Positions 31,192-42,386 of a stretch of 64,000 nt of DNA are shown here, in pieces; within the stretch, counting starts at the first letter, position 1; each line of letters starts with the position of its first letter. The position numbers were made by a program, and so were the translations under genes. The DNA is from Micropterus salmoides (lineage: Eukaryota > Chordata > Actinopteri > Centrarchiformes > Centrarchidae), in the NCBI RefSeq assembly GCF_014851395.1, contig NW_024040374.1, positions 24,694,772-24,758,771 on the forward strand, in the 5' to 3' direction. A model generated the notes under the pieces. The model saw nothing but the letters and a program-made list of their open reading frames with translations, was not told the origin of the DNA and made no database searches.

Positions 31192-31924
31192 GGCTACGTT
31201 CAGACTGCAGACCTTAATGCTCAATTCTGATTTTTTTCCCAGATCCTATTTTTTTGTTTTACAGTTCACATTATTGTTTAAATGTGGCCCATATCAGACT
31301 CCAGTGTGAACTGTCCAAGGCCTGAAAGTGACCCGCATGCGCAGAAGAATAACATGACGTCACACACAGCACACTGTTGTAAAGAAGTAAACAAGCCACA
31401 ATGGTTAGCTCCAATTAGCTACTACTTGCTAACTCTCTAAAATTTTCACGAGAGACTCACCTATTTAATTGTCTTCTCACTGGTCACATTTCTCCCCAAT
31501 TAAGTGTGTTCACAACTTTCTGTTCTTCTTATTACGGTTTCTGACACCTTACAATGCAACTGCCACACAACTCACTCTCTTTCTCTCCCCAATACGTCCG
31601 CTCGGAGAAGTAGCATGCACGTAACTCGAAAGAGAGCTTGCGGAATTTGTGAGCAGATGATAGCAAGGTAGAGGAGAAAGAGAGCCACATGTTTAATTAT
31701 TGCTTTTGTGGAGCTTTTTGGTTCACCGCGTGAAACAGCTGCTCTAGAGTGACATCAAAGTCGCATCAATTCCGATCCATGTCCAGACTCGGGTCGCATT
31801 TTAAAAGATCTTTGTTGGATTTGGACCACATATGAAAGTGTCCCAAATCCGAACTGGAAAAGATCAGATTCCATGTGACTTTGGTTAGATTTGGGTCACT
31901 TGGGCCTGCAGACTGAACGTATCC
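31192..31924. mobile_element. hAT-like MITE
   Basis: The ends are inverted repeats: GGCTACGTTCAGACTGCAG at the left, and GGATACGTTCAGTCTGCAG read inward from the right (17 of 19 identical). Subterminal TCAATTCTGATTTTTTT and GATTTGGGTCACTTGGGCC sequences are typical of fish hAT-related MITEs. The 8-bp flanks ATAGATTA and ATAGGTAG agree at 5 of 8, fitting an old 8-bp target duplication. There is no transposase frame. It inserted directly next to the inverted repeat at 31960. Confidence 0.62.
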
Positions 31925-31959
31925 ATAGGTAGATAGATAAATAGATCAGATCAGGGATC

Positions 31960-32410
31960 ACCAAAGTCATTCATCTTAGTTTATCATCTAAGTTTTGCGT
32001 GTTAGCATGTTAACATTTGCCAACAACCACTAAATCCAAAGTATAGCTAAGGCTTATGGGTGGTCAGTTTTGCAGGTATTTGGTTATAAACCAAAATATT
32101 TGAAAAACTGAAATTATGACCTGATGGTGGTGTTGGAGAAATACAGTTATTACAATTCTTCTTGAGGGGGGAGTGATTTATACAAAGTGTTATGGCAATC
32201 CAATTGTTGTTGAGATTTCACTTAAAACTACAAATGTGAACCTCATGGTAGCACTAAAGGGACAAGTCGATCAAGAGGAAATCACCAAATAAGTAGGACA
32301 CATCATCTGGGAAACATGAAAATGGTCCATTCCATGTTGTGAAGATATTTCAGCCTAGACCAAAGTGGACCCACCGATATTGCCATCGCCAGAGCCATGC
32401 TAGCAGGCTT
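31960..32410 (-). repeat. Dispersed repeat, inverted copy
   Basis: Reverse-oriented relative of 28620-29080. It has GTTATGGCAATCCAATTGTT and GAGATTTCACTT, with GATATTTCAGCCTAGACCAAAGTGG at its far end; the equivalent of that end occurs inverted at 28670-28690. A third, shorter fragment lies at about 57310-57420 (CAGATATTTAAATCTGGAAC and AAAGTGGTGGACC). Confidence 0.55.
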
Positions 32411-35400
32411 GCGAGCACTTGAGCAAAGAAAATGAAAAGAAAAGAGCCGACAGCGTGAGGGATGAGAGACAGAAGCAGATGAGCCATACAGACGGGGGGA
32501 TGGGGTGACATGGACTGAGCGGAGGCCTTCACGGTAGATTTCACAATTGTCTCTGCTTGGCCCACAATTAACACCATGTTCTGCCTTTTGGTTCTCCCAA
32601 AACGGCCGGTCCATTCCCACACTCTCCTTGTGCACGCATTTGTACAAGTGTGTGCACTGTTCTCGAATCTATGACCCAGTGACAAAACTATCTAACCACC
32701 ATTGACACATTTGAGTTACAGGAATTGACTCCTTTAGTACCACCACAAACCTTTCATCTCTGGCTCCTCACAGGACACTTTCATTTCCCCCCTGATGCAC
32801 GCAGATGTTACACATAAAGAAAGGAAATGAGTCAAACACTGAGAGAATAGATGGCGACCATTTTCACTAAACACTGACCCCCTACATAAGACTTTCACTG
32901 AGCACAGCTAAAGAAATGCAGAGGTGTGACACAGTGCAGTAAACTGTCCCAGCCAGACGCTTGTTTGTTGTCTTTCTGAGGTCTGGAGAGCAACAAGATA
33001 ATGGGAGTCTGAACAATAACTGTCAATTAATGTTTTATGGCTTCTCTGAGAGAATGTCAGTGATGTCTTTATTGCCGTCATAGGTTGAAGAGCTTCATTC
33101 CTAAATGAGAAAGAAAGTGTGCTGCGTTGACAACATAACCGCTGACACGCTGACTTTTGGGGAAAACAATTATGTCATTAGCTATTTGACAGAGCAAGCT
33201 TTCCGAATGCGAGTTGTGTTCAACTAGTAATGTTCAACATGCAACATGTATTTTCAGACATCATTACTGTCAGTTTGATTGAGACAAGTGTATCTTGGTA
33301 CTGACTATAAACAAATGAGACCATTCTTGCTACAAAATACCATAATTAGTCCAAGTGGTTTTTCAAAACTAAGACCAGCCTGTCACAAACAGGATGTTGC
33401 TAATTGCTTTGTTTGTGCTGGAACAATAGCATGCCTCCAACTCTCTCTCTTGCATTCTTTAGCCTCACACCGCATAAAGTTTTTGTCTCCATTTTATTTA
33501 AGTGTTGCCTATTCATGTCTACTAGCCTGTTGGTTGTTGACTGTAATGCTCTTGGACACGGGAAACCTTCTTTTACCCACTTACTGAGCAAGCAATGTCC
33601 TGTTGTGATTTAAAAATCAATTAAAATCAGTCTGTCTGTGTGATTTGGACGGAGTTGTTCACTGAACGTGCTCATGTTTGAACTAATGAACGTGAGTGTC
33701 GTTAAATATGTATCTTGCTGGTGAGGGATTAAGCAAATGATTGACTAACAACCAACCATTGTCTTTGAAGAATTTATTAACAAAAGAGAATAAACAGAGA
33801 AGTACTACAACACATATGCAGCTGGGTCCAGAGACCTGCTGCCTACGGCAGCTTTGGGTGTCTGGCCCCGAGCAAAGGGATGCATCATAATTTACACAGT
33901 CTAGGTTTCTATGTTTTGGGGAACGGAGATCCTCTCTCAGACTTGAATGAACATTCCAGGAGAGGAGAGGAACAACAAGAGAGGAAAACACCAAAACAAT
34001 CTCACAACTCTGACCTACACCCTAGTAAATGTGGACAGACTAACATAAGGAGTACAGAAGAAGGAAAGGTTAAGGATAAAAACACAATACATATATATCT
34101 ATAAGCCATAACAAAATTAGTAATAACAATAGTAATAATAATAGTAGTAAAAGAACATGCATAAAAGTTTAAATGTAAGAGGACACAATTTTCCATAATA
34201 CCTCCAAACCCACAAGTTTGTACGGAGGCAGAAGGAGCTGTTCGCCCTGCGAATCCTCATCCCTTGTTGGGCTTGCTCTCCACGGTGAGAGCCTCGCCAG
34301 GACCCTGATCCCTCTCACAACAACTTGTCTTGTGAAAGATGCACCTTCAGTGCTCGGTGGCCTCGGGTCAGAGCAATCCAGGCTTCAGAAGCAGCTGCAA
34401 CGACATGTAACAGCGGGATGAGAGGCTAGGACACCACTGTCCCCCCTCAAAAGCTTTTCCCCACTGTTTGTTATCAAAGTTCCTCCATTCAAGTTAAGCT
34501 CAAAGCATTTTGTAAAGGAAAAAAAACTACAAAAGAATTAAACATGTAACATTTTTTGGGACTGCGTGGGCTTCCATAGAAGTGAAGGGGAGAGTTATTA
34601 CGCAAATGCACAAAAAAGGTCATTACAATTAATGTGGTAATAATTTATTGATGCTAACATATTACCAATTAAATCTCAATATATTTTACATTCTGGACTG
34701 TAATACAATTACTCACATTTTTATCAGTCTGGTATTTCATTACCAAACACATTGTTTGGTCTCACTGGATTTTGTAACCCCAACCATTGAGAAACATGTG
34801 TCTAAGCTTGTGTCTTGGAACATGGATTTAAATGTGAGAGGCAGAAAGAAAGGATTAATATTTTTTCTGTGTATCTTTAGTGTATCAAGAGTACACTGAC
34901 AAATATGAAGTTTCAAGCTTTGGGCAAAACAGCAGTCTCTTTTACTGTGTAGCGACAAGTGGCCCACCGCAAGAAACCCCGCTCTCTCGGGTCACCATCT
35001 CCAGGCGCCCTTAGCGCACTATGAATCCAGACTCCACTTAAGAAAAAGGGCGACCTCTGATAACAAGCTAGTTTCAACACTAGGTACTGGCCTGACCTTC
35101 TGTATTGAATTTCTAACTCCAGATTCAAAAGTTCCCCAGCCAACCCCCCTCCCTCTCTCGCTTTAGAAACCAGAGAGTAGGTTGGTGAACACATAACCTT
35201 TAACTTTGTACTTTTGCAATCTGAGCTAAGTAGTCAACAATTATCAGTCTTAAAACACAAGCCATCAGAGTTAAAGCACAGGCGAATCATGTCACTATAT
35301 GGCTTGTATATGTGTCAGGCGGTCAAACAGTTTCTATGAAGGCCCCCCAAGAACCAGAACCAGTTGATTCCAGTGTCCTTTTCCTCACATTTTTCTCATT

Positions 35401-36837
35401 CTCACAACAACTGGAACACCAACATCATCTTTTTTTTTTTTAACATAGATAATGCATCATTGGACTACTCTGCATTATGTCCTTGCTGTGAGAGTCACTC
35501 ATCAGTTGTTTGTTCCATGGAAAAGCAAGACACTCCAGAGGTGAAGGCCTTCCACTCTGGACAAGCCAGTCATCACATCTGCAGTATGTCTGTTCTCTCA
35601 GACTTATTTGCGGGACTTGAATGGCTTTCAGTGCCCTTATATGCTGTCTTCTGTAAGTAGAGTAATACAGAAGGAAAAGAAGGAAAGAAAATGAAGGAAG
35701 AGATGCTTGAAATAACAAACAACTGAAGGAGGAAAACAAGAGGTAAACTGTTGGGAGGCCTCTTCAAAGGATCTAAAGTTTCACGTTATGGAACTTTAAC
35801 ATTATTACGACAGGAAAATGTGCAGATTTACGAGGTGTGGCACGATCTTGCTCCCTCAATCTCCCTCTCTCTCAGGGAAAGATGTGGATGGTATTCAAGA
35901 CAAAAAGCAGGGCACTCAGGGGTTACACATTGTTATTTCCCTTCTCCCCTTCACTTACCTTCGACACAGCTCCTTCCCTCCTCTTCCTCCTGCCTCCCAC
36001 TTCTCGTCATCCCGACATCTGGTTTCAATCTCATCTGAGATTACAGACGTAAGCGCTGCATCAACAACAATCCCCTCAACCCCTGGCCTGCTTTTTATGT
36101 GTTGTTGCTCATTTCCAGGCAATCCTGAATGACTGATTTGGTTTAGCAAGAGGGGGGACTGGGGATTATTATTTTTTAATCAAACTAAATCATAAGCAAA
36201 GTAACCTCTCATAGGTATCTCAGCTAAGCATGAAGGGAAGTTAGAAGAGTAGAGAAATAGCCGGACACTGACCATGACCTCCAGAGGTGAAAGGTCAGAG
36301 GTCAGGATGCAGGAGATCATGTTTTGAAGGTCAGGGGTTAACAGGTAGCACAGAGTGCTGGAGGATGAAAGGTAAAAGGTTTTTATGGCTGTAGGACACA
36401 GAACGGACAGTCCTCCTATCTGGCAGCAGTGATCTGCCTGTCTTGGCTTCCTGCTGTGACCCGTCTCCTCCTCTCTGGGCTCTGTCTATTATCTGCTCTC
36501 TGTCAGTTTGCTTGTCTTTTGTATGTTTGTGTTTGTATCTCATTGTGTTTGTGTCCTCAAGATCCATGGTCGGACAGATATGTTTGGTATTTGAGAGTAA
36601 GTGAAAGCAAGAATTTAACAGACTGCGGCTTTAATAAACTTTGCCAAAGAATGCCATTCCCTCAGAGAGTTGACATTTTTCAATATTGCTACCAGCCTTC
36701 TCACTAGGCATTTTACTGTAGATGGTGCTGGATTCACTGTGGGAATGTAGTGTGCTCCAGCAAAATTGCATTTCCATAAAGTTGATCTCAGCAGAGATCA
36801 AGGTATCTTGACCTTTAATCCCTAATATGGGTCAAAC
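32411..36837. other. Gene-free block, second part
   Basis: No exon supported. Two stretches (about 33765-34460 and 34915-35200) differ in composition and look like the ends of an old retroelement read on the minus strand, but I could not find paired long repeats or coding remnants. Purine- and pyrimidine-rich DNA occupies 35650-36030. Confidence 0.5.
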
Positions 36838-37062
36838 TCATACGACTGTATAAAAGAAGTGGACGCAGTCATCATGACGTCACCCATTGGTTTCTGGACT
36901 GCCGTTTTGAAGGCTCGAGTTCAGCCGTTAGGGCGCCTCCATGTTGATTTTTTGTAACCAGTGGCACCAGACGTGACCATATTTGGAAGAGACGGTGGAG
37001 TCAATGGCTCTGTATTGAGCTAGCTAGCTTGCTTTGCTAGGTGCATCTGTAATTCATGTTAA
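36838..37062 (+). repeat. Older dispersed repeat, left part
   Basis: GACTGTATAAAAGAAGTGGA, CATCATGACGTCACCCATTGG, TTCTGGACTGCCGTTTTGAAGG and CAGACGTGACCATATTTGG belong to a widespread teleost repeat. It is cut by the element at 37063-38459, and the sequence resumes at 38460. Confidence 0.5.
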
Positions 37063-38459
37063 AGGGGCTGTATGTAAGTTTTTGATTTTAATAAATCAAA
37101 TTGTCATTGCCTCATTGTCAATGGGCTTAAAACTCACTTAGAAATGAAGCACACGCCTGTTTTCTCCGTTGCTTGCATCAGCCACTATTCTGCTTTTAAT
37201 ATACAGCGACAAAACGGCAGCTAACGACATGCAGTCCACTAACACTATAAAACACAAGCACACAGCAAAACACAGTCTCCACGTAAGGATACAAAACAAC
37301 AATAAAGGTGTATGTGCTGAAGCCCATCAGACAAAACAGGTTCAGATGATGTCGAGTTAGAACAAAGTGAGCATTAGTAAAGCTGCTGAGACACGGAGAA
37401 AGCCATTAGCTCGCAGGCTAACAGCAAGCAGTTGCTAATGTTATCCAATCGCTTAATTTCCACATTAATTCACCAACTATCGCGACCCATATTATATTAC
37501 ACACTATCCTGTGTACCACTGTTGATTTAGCCTGCAAGAAAGGATGTAACGGCAAAAAGCAAATGTGGAGCGATTTGTTTACTATCCTATAGTGATGCAG
37601 CCAGGAGCAGCCAGCTAACACTACAGTAGCTCGGACCTGCCGCTGTTTGCTTCATAACGTCCAGTTTAGATTTATTGTGGTTTTACCGATACTCAGGTAC
37701 ACAGCTTCTCCACCTCTCCGTCGCTGTAACTAACGTGATCCACATAACATAAAACACAACAAAACGATCACAACAACCCAGAGGAAGAGCCATCCACTAT
37801 CACTAGTTACAGTAAAGTTAGTTAGTGCGGTCTGACTGTTACAAAGTGTGACACAATCTAATTATAATATTCAGTCCAGCTCACTAACAGTTTCATTATC
37901 ATCCAATACATGTAGCTGTGCTGACATTGCTGAGCCTCCGGTAACAGTTTCACAGATAGTAAAAATAGTTACTGAAAGCAGCAGGCGAGCTAACGATGTA
38001 GCACGTCGGCTAAATGCAGTAAATGTAACGTTATCATGTAACGAGCATGGATTAGTTCAACCTGCAGCAGATAAAACTATTACTGTAACGTTGCAGTGGG
38101 AGTTTCCTCCTGAGCCTGAGTTTCCAGCTCTGTCTGTTCTCCCTGTCTCTCTATAGCCGCTGTCACTCTGCCTTTTTTCAGGAGTATGGTGCCGATATGC
38201 AGCTGGCTGCGCTGAATGAAAGGTGTTGATCTGCCTCTGAGATGGGAACGTTGAAGTAACAGAGCCTGAACATGTCTGGAGAAAAACCACAGCCAGCATG
38301 CTGGTGATTCTGCGTTTATTGTGGTATTTCTGTATGAAACTGGTTGTGTTTCAGATTATGCTCACTCATGACTTCAAGCGAGCACGCGTACAAGCACACA
38401 CCTGGTTACAATCTTAGAACCGCACCGCTAGTGGGCGCTGGAAACTACATAATGCCCCT
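37063..38459. mobile_element. Non-autonomous DNA element nested in an older repeat
   Basis: The left end AGGGGCTGTATGTAAG and the right end read inward, AGGGGCATTATGTAG, form short inverted repeats about 1.4 kb apart. The inside is noncoding. Flanks are TTAA at the left and ATAA at the right, so a TTAA-type (piggyBac-like) target is possible but not proven. The insertion splits the older repeat at 36838-37062 and 38460-38890. Confidence 0.5.
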
Positions 38460-38890
38460 ATAACCATCATTTTAACAGGGCTGACAATTTTGTAACAGTC
38501 TTAAAACTAAATGTACTCACCAGAGAAAATGAACAGCCAACTCCTAATCTAAGCTTTTTCAACGGCGCTGGATAAATTTACACAGTGGCGTGGGTATGAG
38601 TCACTGTAGCTTGATTGACAGGTCACCGTGGTAACGACTGTCAATCACAGATAGTCCCGCCCTGAAGCATACTCTGCTTTATTTTCCTCTAAATGGGACT
38701 ATAATTTATTAAACGAACATCATGTTGTATTGAAGAAGACATGAAACTAAATTGAGACCATAAACTCTTTATGAAAGTGTTTACTGAGGTAAATCAGGTC
38801 AGAAGTAGGGCATTTTAACATTATTAACCAGAGGAGTCACCCCTGCAGGCCGTTCAATAGAATGCAGGTTTAAGGGACTTCCGCGTTGGC
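38460..38890 (+). repeat. Older dispersed repeat, right part
   Basis: ACAGGGCTGACAATTTTGTA, CTTGATTGACAGGTCACCG, TTAAACGAACATCATGTTGT and GAAGACATGAAACTAAATTG are the familiar continuation of the repeat seen at 36838-37062. Confidence 0.5.
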
Positions 38891-39092
38891 CTCGCTTCTC
38901 AGACCAGAAGCTTCCCGCTTGCTCAGACTCCAAAAAACACAGGTTCATCCATTTCCCACAATGCAACACAATAGCGTTTTCATTAGATGACTGCCTCCTA
39001 TATACTCACTTCTTTTAAAACCTGTCTGGTTTATAACATAAGCTTTCTGTTTAAAATATAAGTCTCATCACAATCACAATGACATAATCAGA

Positions 39093-39741
39093 TGTTACGG
39101 AAAAGGACAGAACGGACCCAAATGCAACACTCAGTAAAAGGGTAGTTTATTTAGGGGAAACAGAGGGCCTGGCGAAGAGGAGGAGAGGCGAGCGAGCCGT
39201 GGGAGGCAGGGGACCGGGGAAGGGAACGGCGTGGTGGCAGGTGGACTGGCGAGAAGCGAGGGGAGCCGGGGGAGCGCCATGGAGGTAGCCCAAGAGGAGA
39301 CGACCGCTGGGCGAGACCAGCTGACAGGACAGAGGATGAGGGTGAGTGAACCTGGGAAGGGAAACAGACAGACAGGGTTAGACACAGGGGGAAAAACCAA
39401 GAGCTGGAGAACTGAGAGGATCTACTGGGGCGTTAAGGCACTTGAGTGAACTTGCAGCACAAGGTTAGGAGCAACAACGATCAAGCAGAGATGGTGTGAA
39501 GAACCGGGGTTGATATACAGGCAGGGATGAGGTTGATTGCTGGCAGGTGTGGCAGGCAGAGGAGGTGGCTGACGAGATGCAGGTGCGGGTCGTTGGCTGG
39601 GCTCAGGAGCGGGTGGAGAGAGAGAGGGAGAGCACACGCAGGGGAGGAGACACAGGGAGGCAGGCAGAGTACAGGAAAACACCAGGGGAAAACAGAATAA
39701 CAAGCAAAAACAAGGAGAAATAAACAGGACACTCACCGTCA
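39093..39741 (-). mobile_element. Solo-LTR-like GC-rich element
   Basis: On the plus strand it opens TGTTACGG and closes CCGTCA, that is TGACGG...CCGTAACA on the minus strand, as LTRs of Ty3/gypsy-type retrotransposons do. The minus strand carries CCTAAATAAACTACCC (poly(A)-signal-like) some 50 nt before its 3' end. Base composition is much richer in G and C than the surroundings. No target duplication is evident (TCAGA against GCCGG) and no internal gag or pol remains, so this is a candidate only. Confidence 0.4.
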
Positions 39742-40299
39742 GCCGGGCTGCCACCCCAACAATCAGAGACTTTTTTCACAGGCTGAGTATTACTCCTCAT
39801 GACATGTGAACTTCTTAAAGGTGTATAAGAACTGAATGTGAACATGGCTTTATTTGTGCAAATTTGACTCCAGCACTGCATTTGCCGCATGCAACTAATT
39901 ACAGCAACTCTACAAATTTTAGCTGTTGCTAGCCAGCAGCCACTGATCATGTGTGTGCGGCATGTGTTTGTGCAACCCTATCTCCAGACAAGAACGTTTT
40001 GAACAATTTGCCTTATGTGCTGATGTTACATTATAAAAGGATCATGATTATAACAAATAAAATGTCGAACTCCTGCATGAAGGTCAGGCATGCTATGCAC
40101 CCATTCTCCACCTCTCTCCTCACACTTACACCTGGCTACATAAAGGGTATACCATTCCACTTCCTGCATTGGTAGTAAACATTGCCACTGGTCTTAAATC
40201 CTGTCCACTATCAGTGGAACTCCTGGGGATACTGGGATGGCTTGTTTGACAGTTCAGCCTCCAAATGGTTTAAAAACTTCCAGATTTCATCCAAACCCA

Positions 40300-40497
40300 T
40301 TACATTACATTTATTAATTTAGCTGATGCATTTTTTAAAAATCAGCTTACAATTGTTATCAGAAGTCACACACCTCTGGAGCAACTAGGGGTTGAGTGTC
40401 TTGCTCAGGGGCACATTTGTGGATGTTTTACAGTGGGGATTTGAACCTGGGTCTTGCACACCAAAGGCATGTGTCATATCCTCTGTACCATCACCTA
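40300..40497 (-). mobile_element. tRNA-derived SINE, copy 2
   Basis: Same family and orientation as the copy at 25320-25503. The minus strand shows an A-box region (GATGGTACAGAGGATATGACA), CCCAGGTTCAAATCCCC as B box, and a tail CATTACATTACATTTATT at the left end on the plus strand. The two copies differ by many substitutions and small indels, so both are old. Confidence 0.72.
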
Positions 40498-42356
40498 ACT
40501 CTTGCTGTAGTCTCTTGTCTCATACTGCTCTCAGAAGAACAGATTTGTTTGCTCTATTTGAAACATTTCTAACCAGTCTGCATCTCAATTTATACACCCT
40601 AAAGAAAATTTGTTTCTTATGTCTTTTCTATGACTTAATGTCAATAGGGCCACCATTACAATTCACTTTTCCTCCAGTCTAAACATCAGTTTAGAAATAC
40701 ATGATTGCTGCTTTGGATGCTGTTTTACCTGGTCAAAAAAATATGCATGAATTCAAATGTGGTTTCAGATCAGCATAAACTAATAGACCCTGAAGTCATA
40801 GAAGAAGGGTGTCTGCTTTTGGGTAAGGACAGAAACAGGGGGGCATGTATCTAGTTTCAGGGGTCCCAGGATTTATGCTGACGCTGACAGGGGAAAGGTT
40901 CAGAGTGTGTGTCCAGGTTAGGGCTCAGATCCAGCTGGGTAACGTCCTGGTTCTCTCCCTGCTGGCAGCTGGTGTGGTCACAGACCCACAATCCTTCATT
41001 CACACACAAACATGCAGTTTTCTGTATGCAGCCAAAGCTCCAGTGTTTCATACCTAAAGGGAGAGAGGCAGAGACAGAGAGACCGAGGCAGGGACCTTGG
41101 AGCTGGGAAATGTACCACCGACTCTGGGAGGCTCTAAACTCAGGTGGAACGTAGGCCAAGTTCCCAGGAGAGTGTGTGTGTTTGAATTTCTTTATATTTA
41201 ACATTCACAGAAGCACCATTTATACAGCATGACTGAAGATGTGAAATTTGAATGTGATCTGCAGTAAGCCTGTTGAGTCTCATGGCTCTGAGTGATTTAT
41301 ACAATTCTCAGTGTCACTGATTTTTTGTTACAACTGCTATAAAACAAGACAACAGCAGACTGAGCAAAATGCCTCTCCAGACAGTTTTGCTTATGTAAAT
41401 GCTTAAATTACAGCATAAGTCTGTCTTGTGTGTGCTTGCTTGTGTATGCGTGCAAAGTGTACTGTATGAAGGGTAAGATTCTTGTGACTAAAACATTCTA
41501 GCTCACTGCATGTTTCAAAGACTCACATGCCCACACAGAGGTTACAGCTGATTAATGAATTAAGGAAACCACTGCCCACATGTGTTGTTCCAGAGAAGTT
41601 TTGATTCTTTTTCCAAATACAGAGTCCTGTAAGCTTTTCTTTGATGTCAAAAGATGCTTAGTAAATGATTCATTACCATGTTTAAAAGCCTTAAAAACCT
41701 ATTTTCCTCGGTGCTTTGACAGATGGAGTCCTATATAAACACATACGTTCATCCAGTTTCACATAAGAGATGTCTGTATGTATTTTCTTTATGCTTTTCT
41801 CACTGTTTTCCAGTGGCCAGGGCTCAGGTGGAAAATAAAGTTGTCACACACTTCCATGTACCAATGAGAATTGAGCAATATTTGAATCAATGTGCGATGA
41901 CACGATGCAGGGTTGTGCTGACACGCCACAGTGAATCAAATCTGATCAAACCGCACCCAGACAGTCCATGAAGTTATTGAGTATTAAACTCCTACCTGGT
42001 TGTTTTCTTCTTTCAGCTTTAGCTTTGAATGTTATTTATTTAATGTTATTGAGAAATATCTAAGATTTGAAATCAAGTTTTCACAAATCCTTTGCAACTG
42101 GCGAAGAACACTGAATGACGCGCCACACTGTTTTTTATTTTGTAGTGGTGAAAAGCACTTTAAGTTAGAAAGCTGATGAAATCTTTGTAATTAGCTAGTG
42201 ACGATACATTGATTTATTTTATTTGATCTTTTATACAGATTACTTTAACAAATTAATTGAATTTTGGAAATGTTTGTATAGATCAGTGGATGCAAAAAGT
42301 TATGCAAATGAATAGTTTATTAATAATGAATGCTTAATAAATCCCTTTTTAAACAT

Positions 42357-42386
42357 TAAATGAGGTCATACTAAATGAGGTCATAC
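42357..42386. repeat. 15-bp tandem duplication
   Basis: TAAATGAGGTCATAC occurs twice head-to-tail without change. Confidence 0.9.

Noticed and set aside
39131..39754. Pro/Ser-rich open frames on the minus strand
   Set aside because: They follow from the GC-rich, LTR-like sequence; no start context, domain or codon signature.
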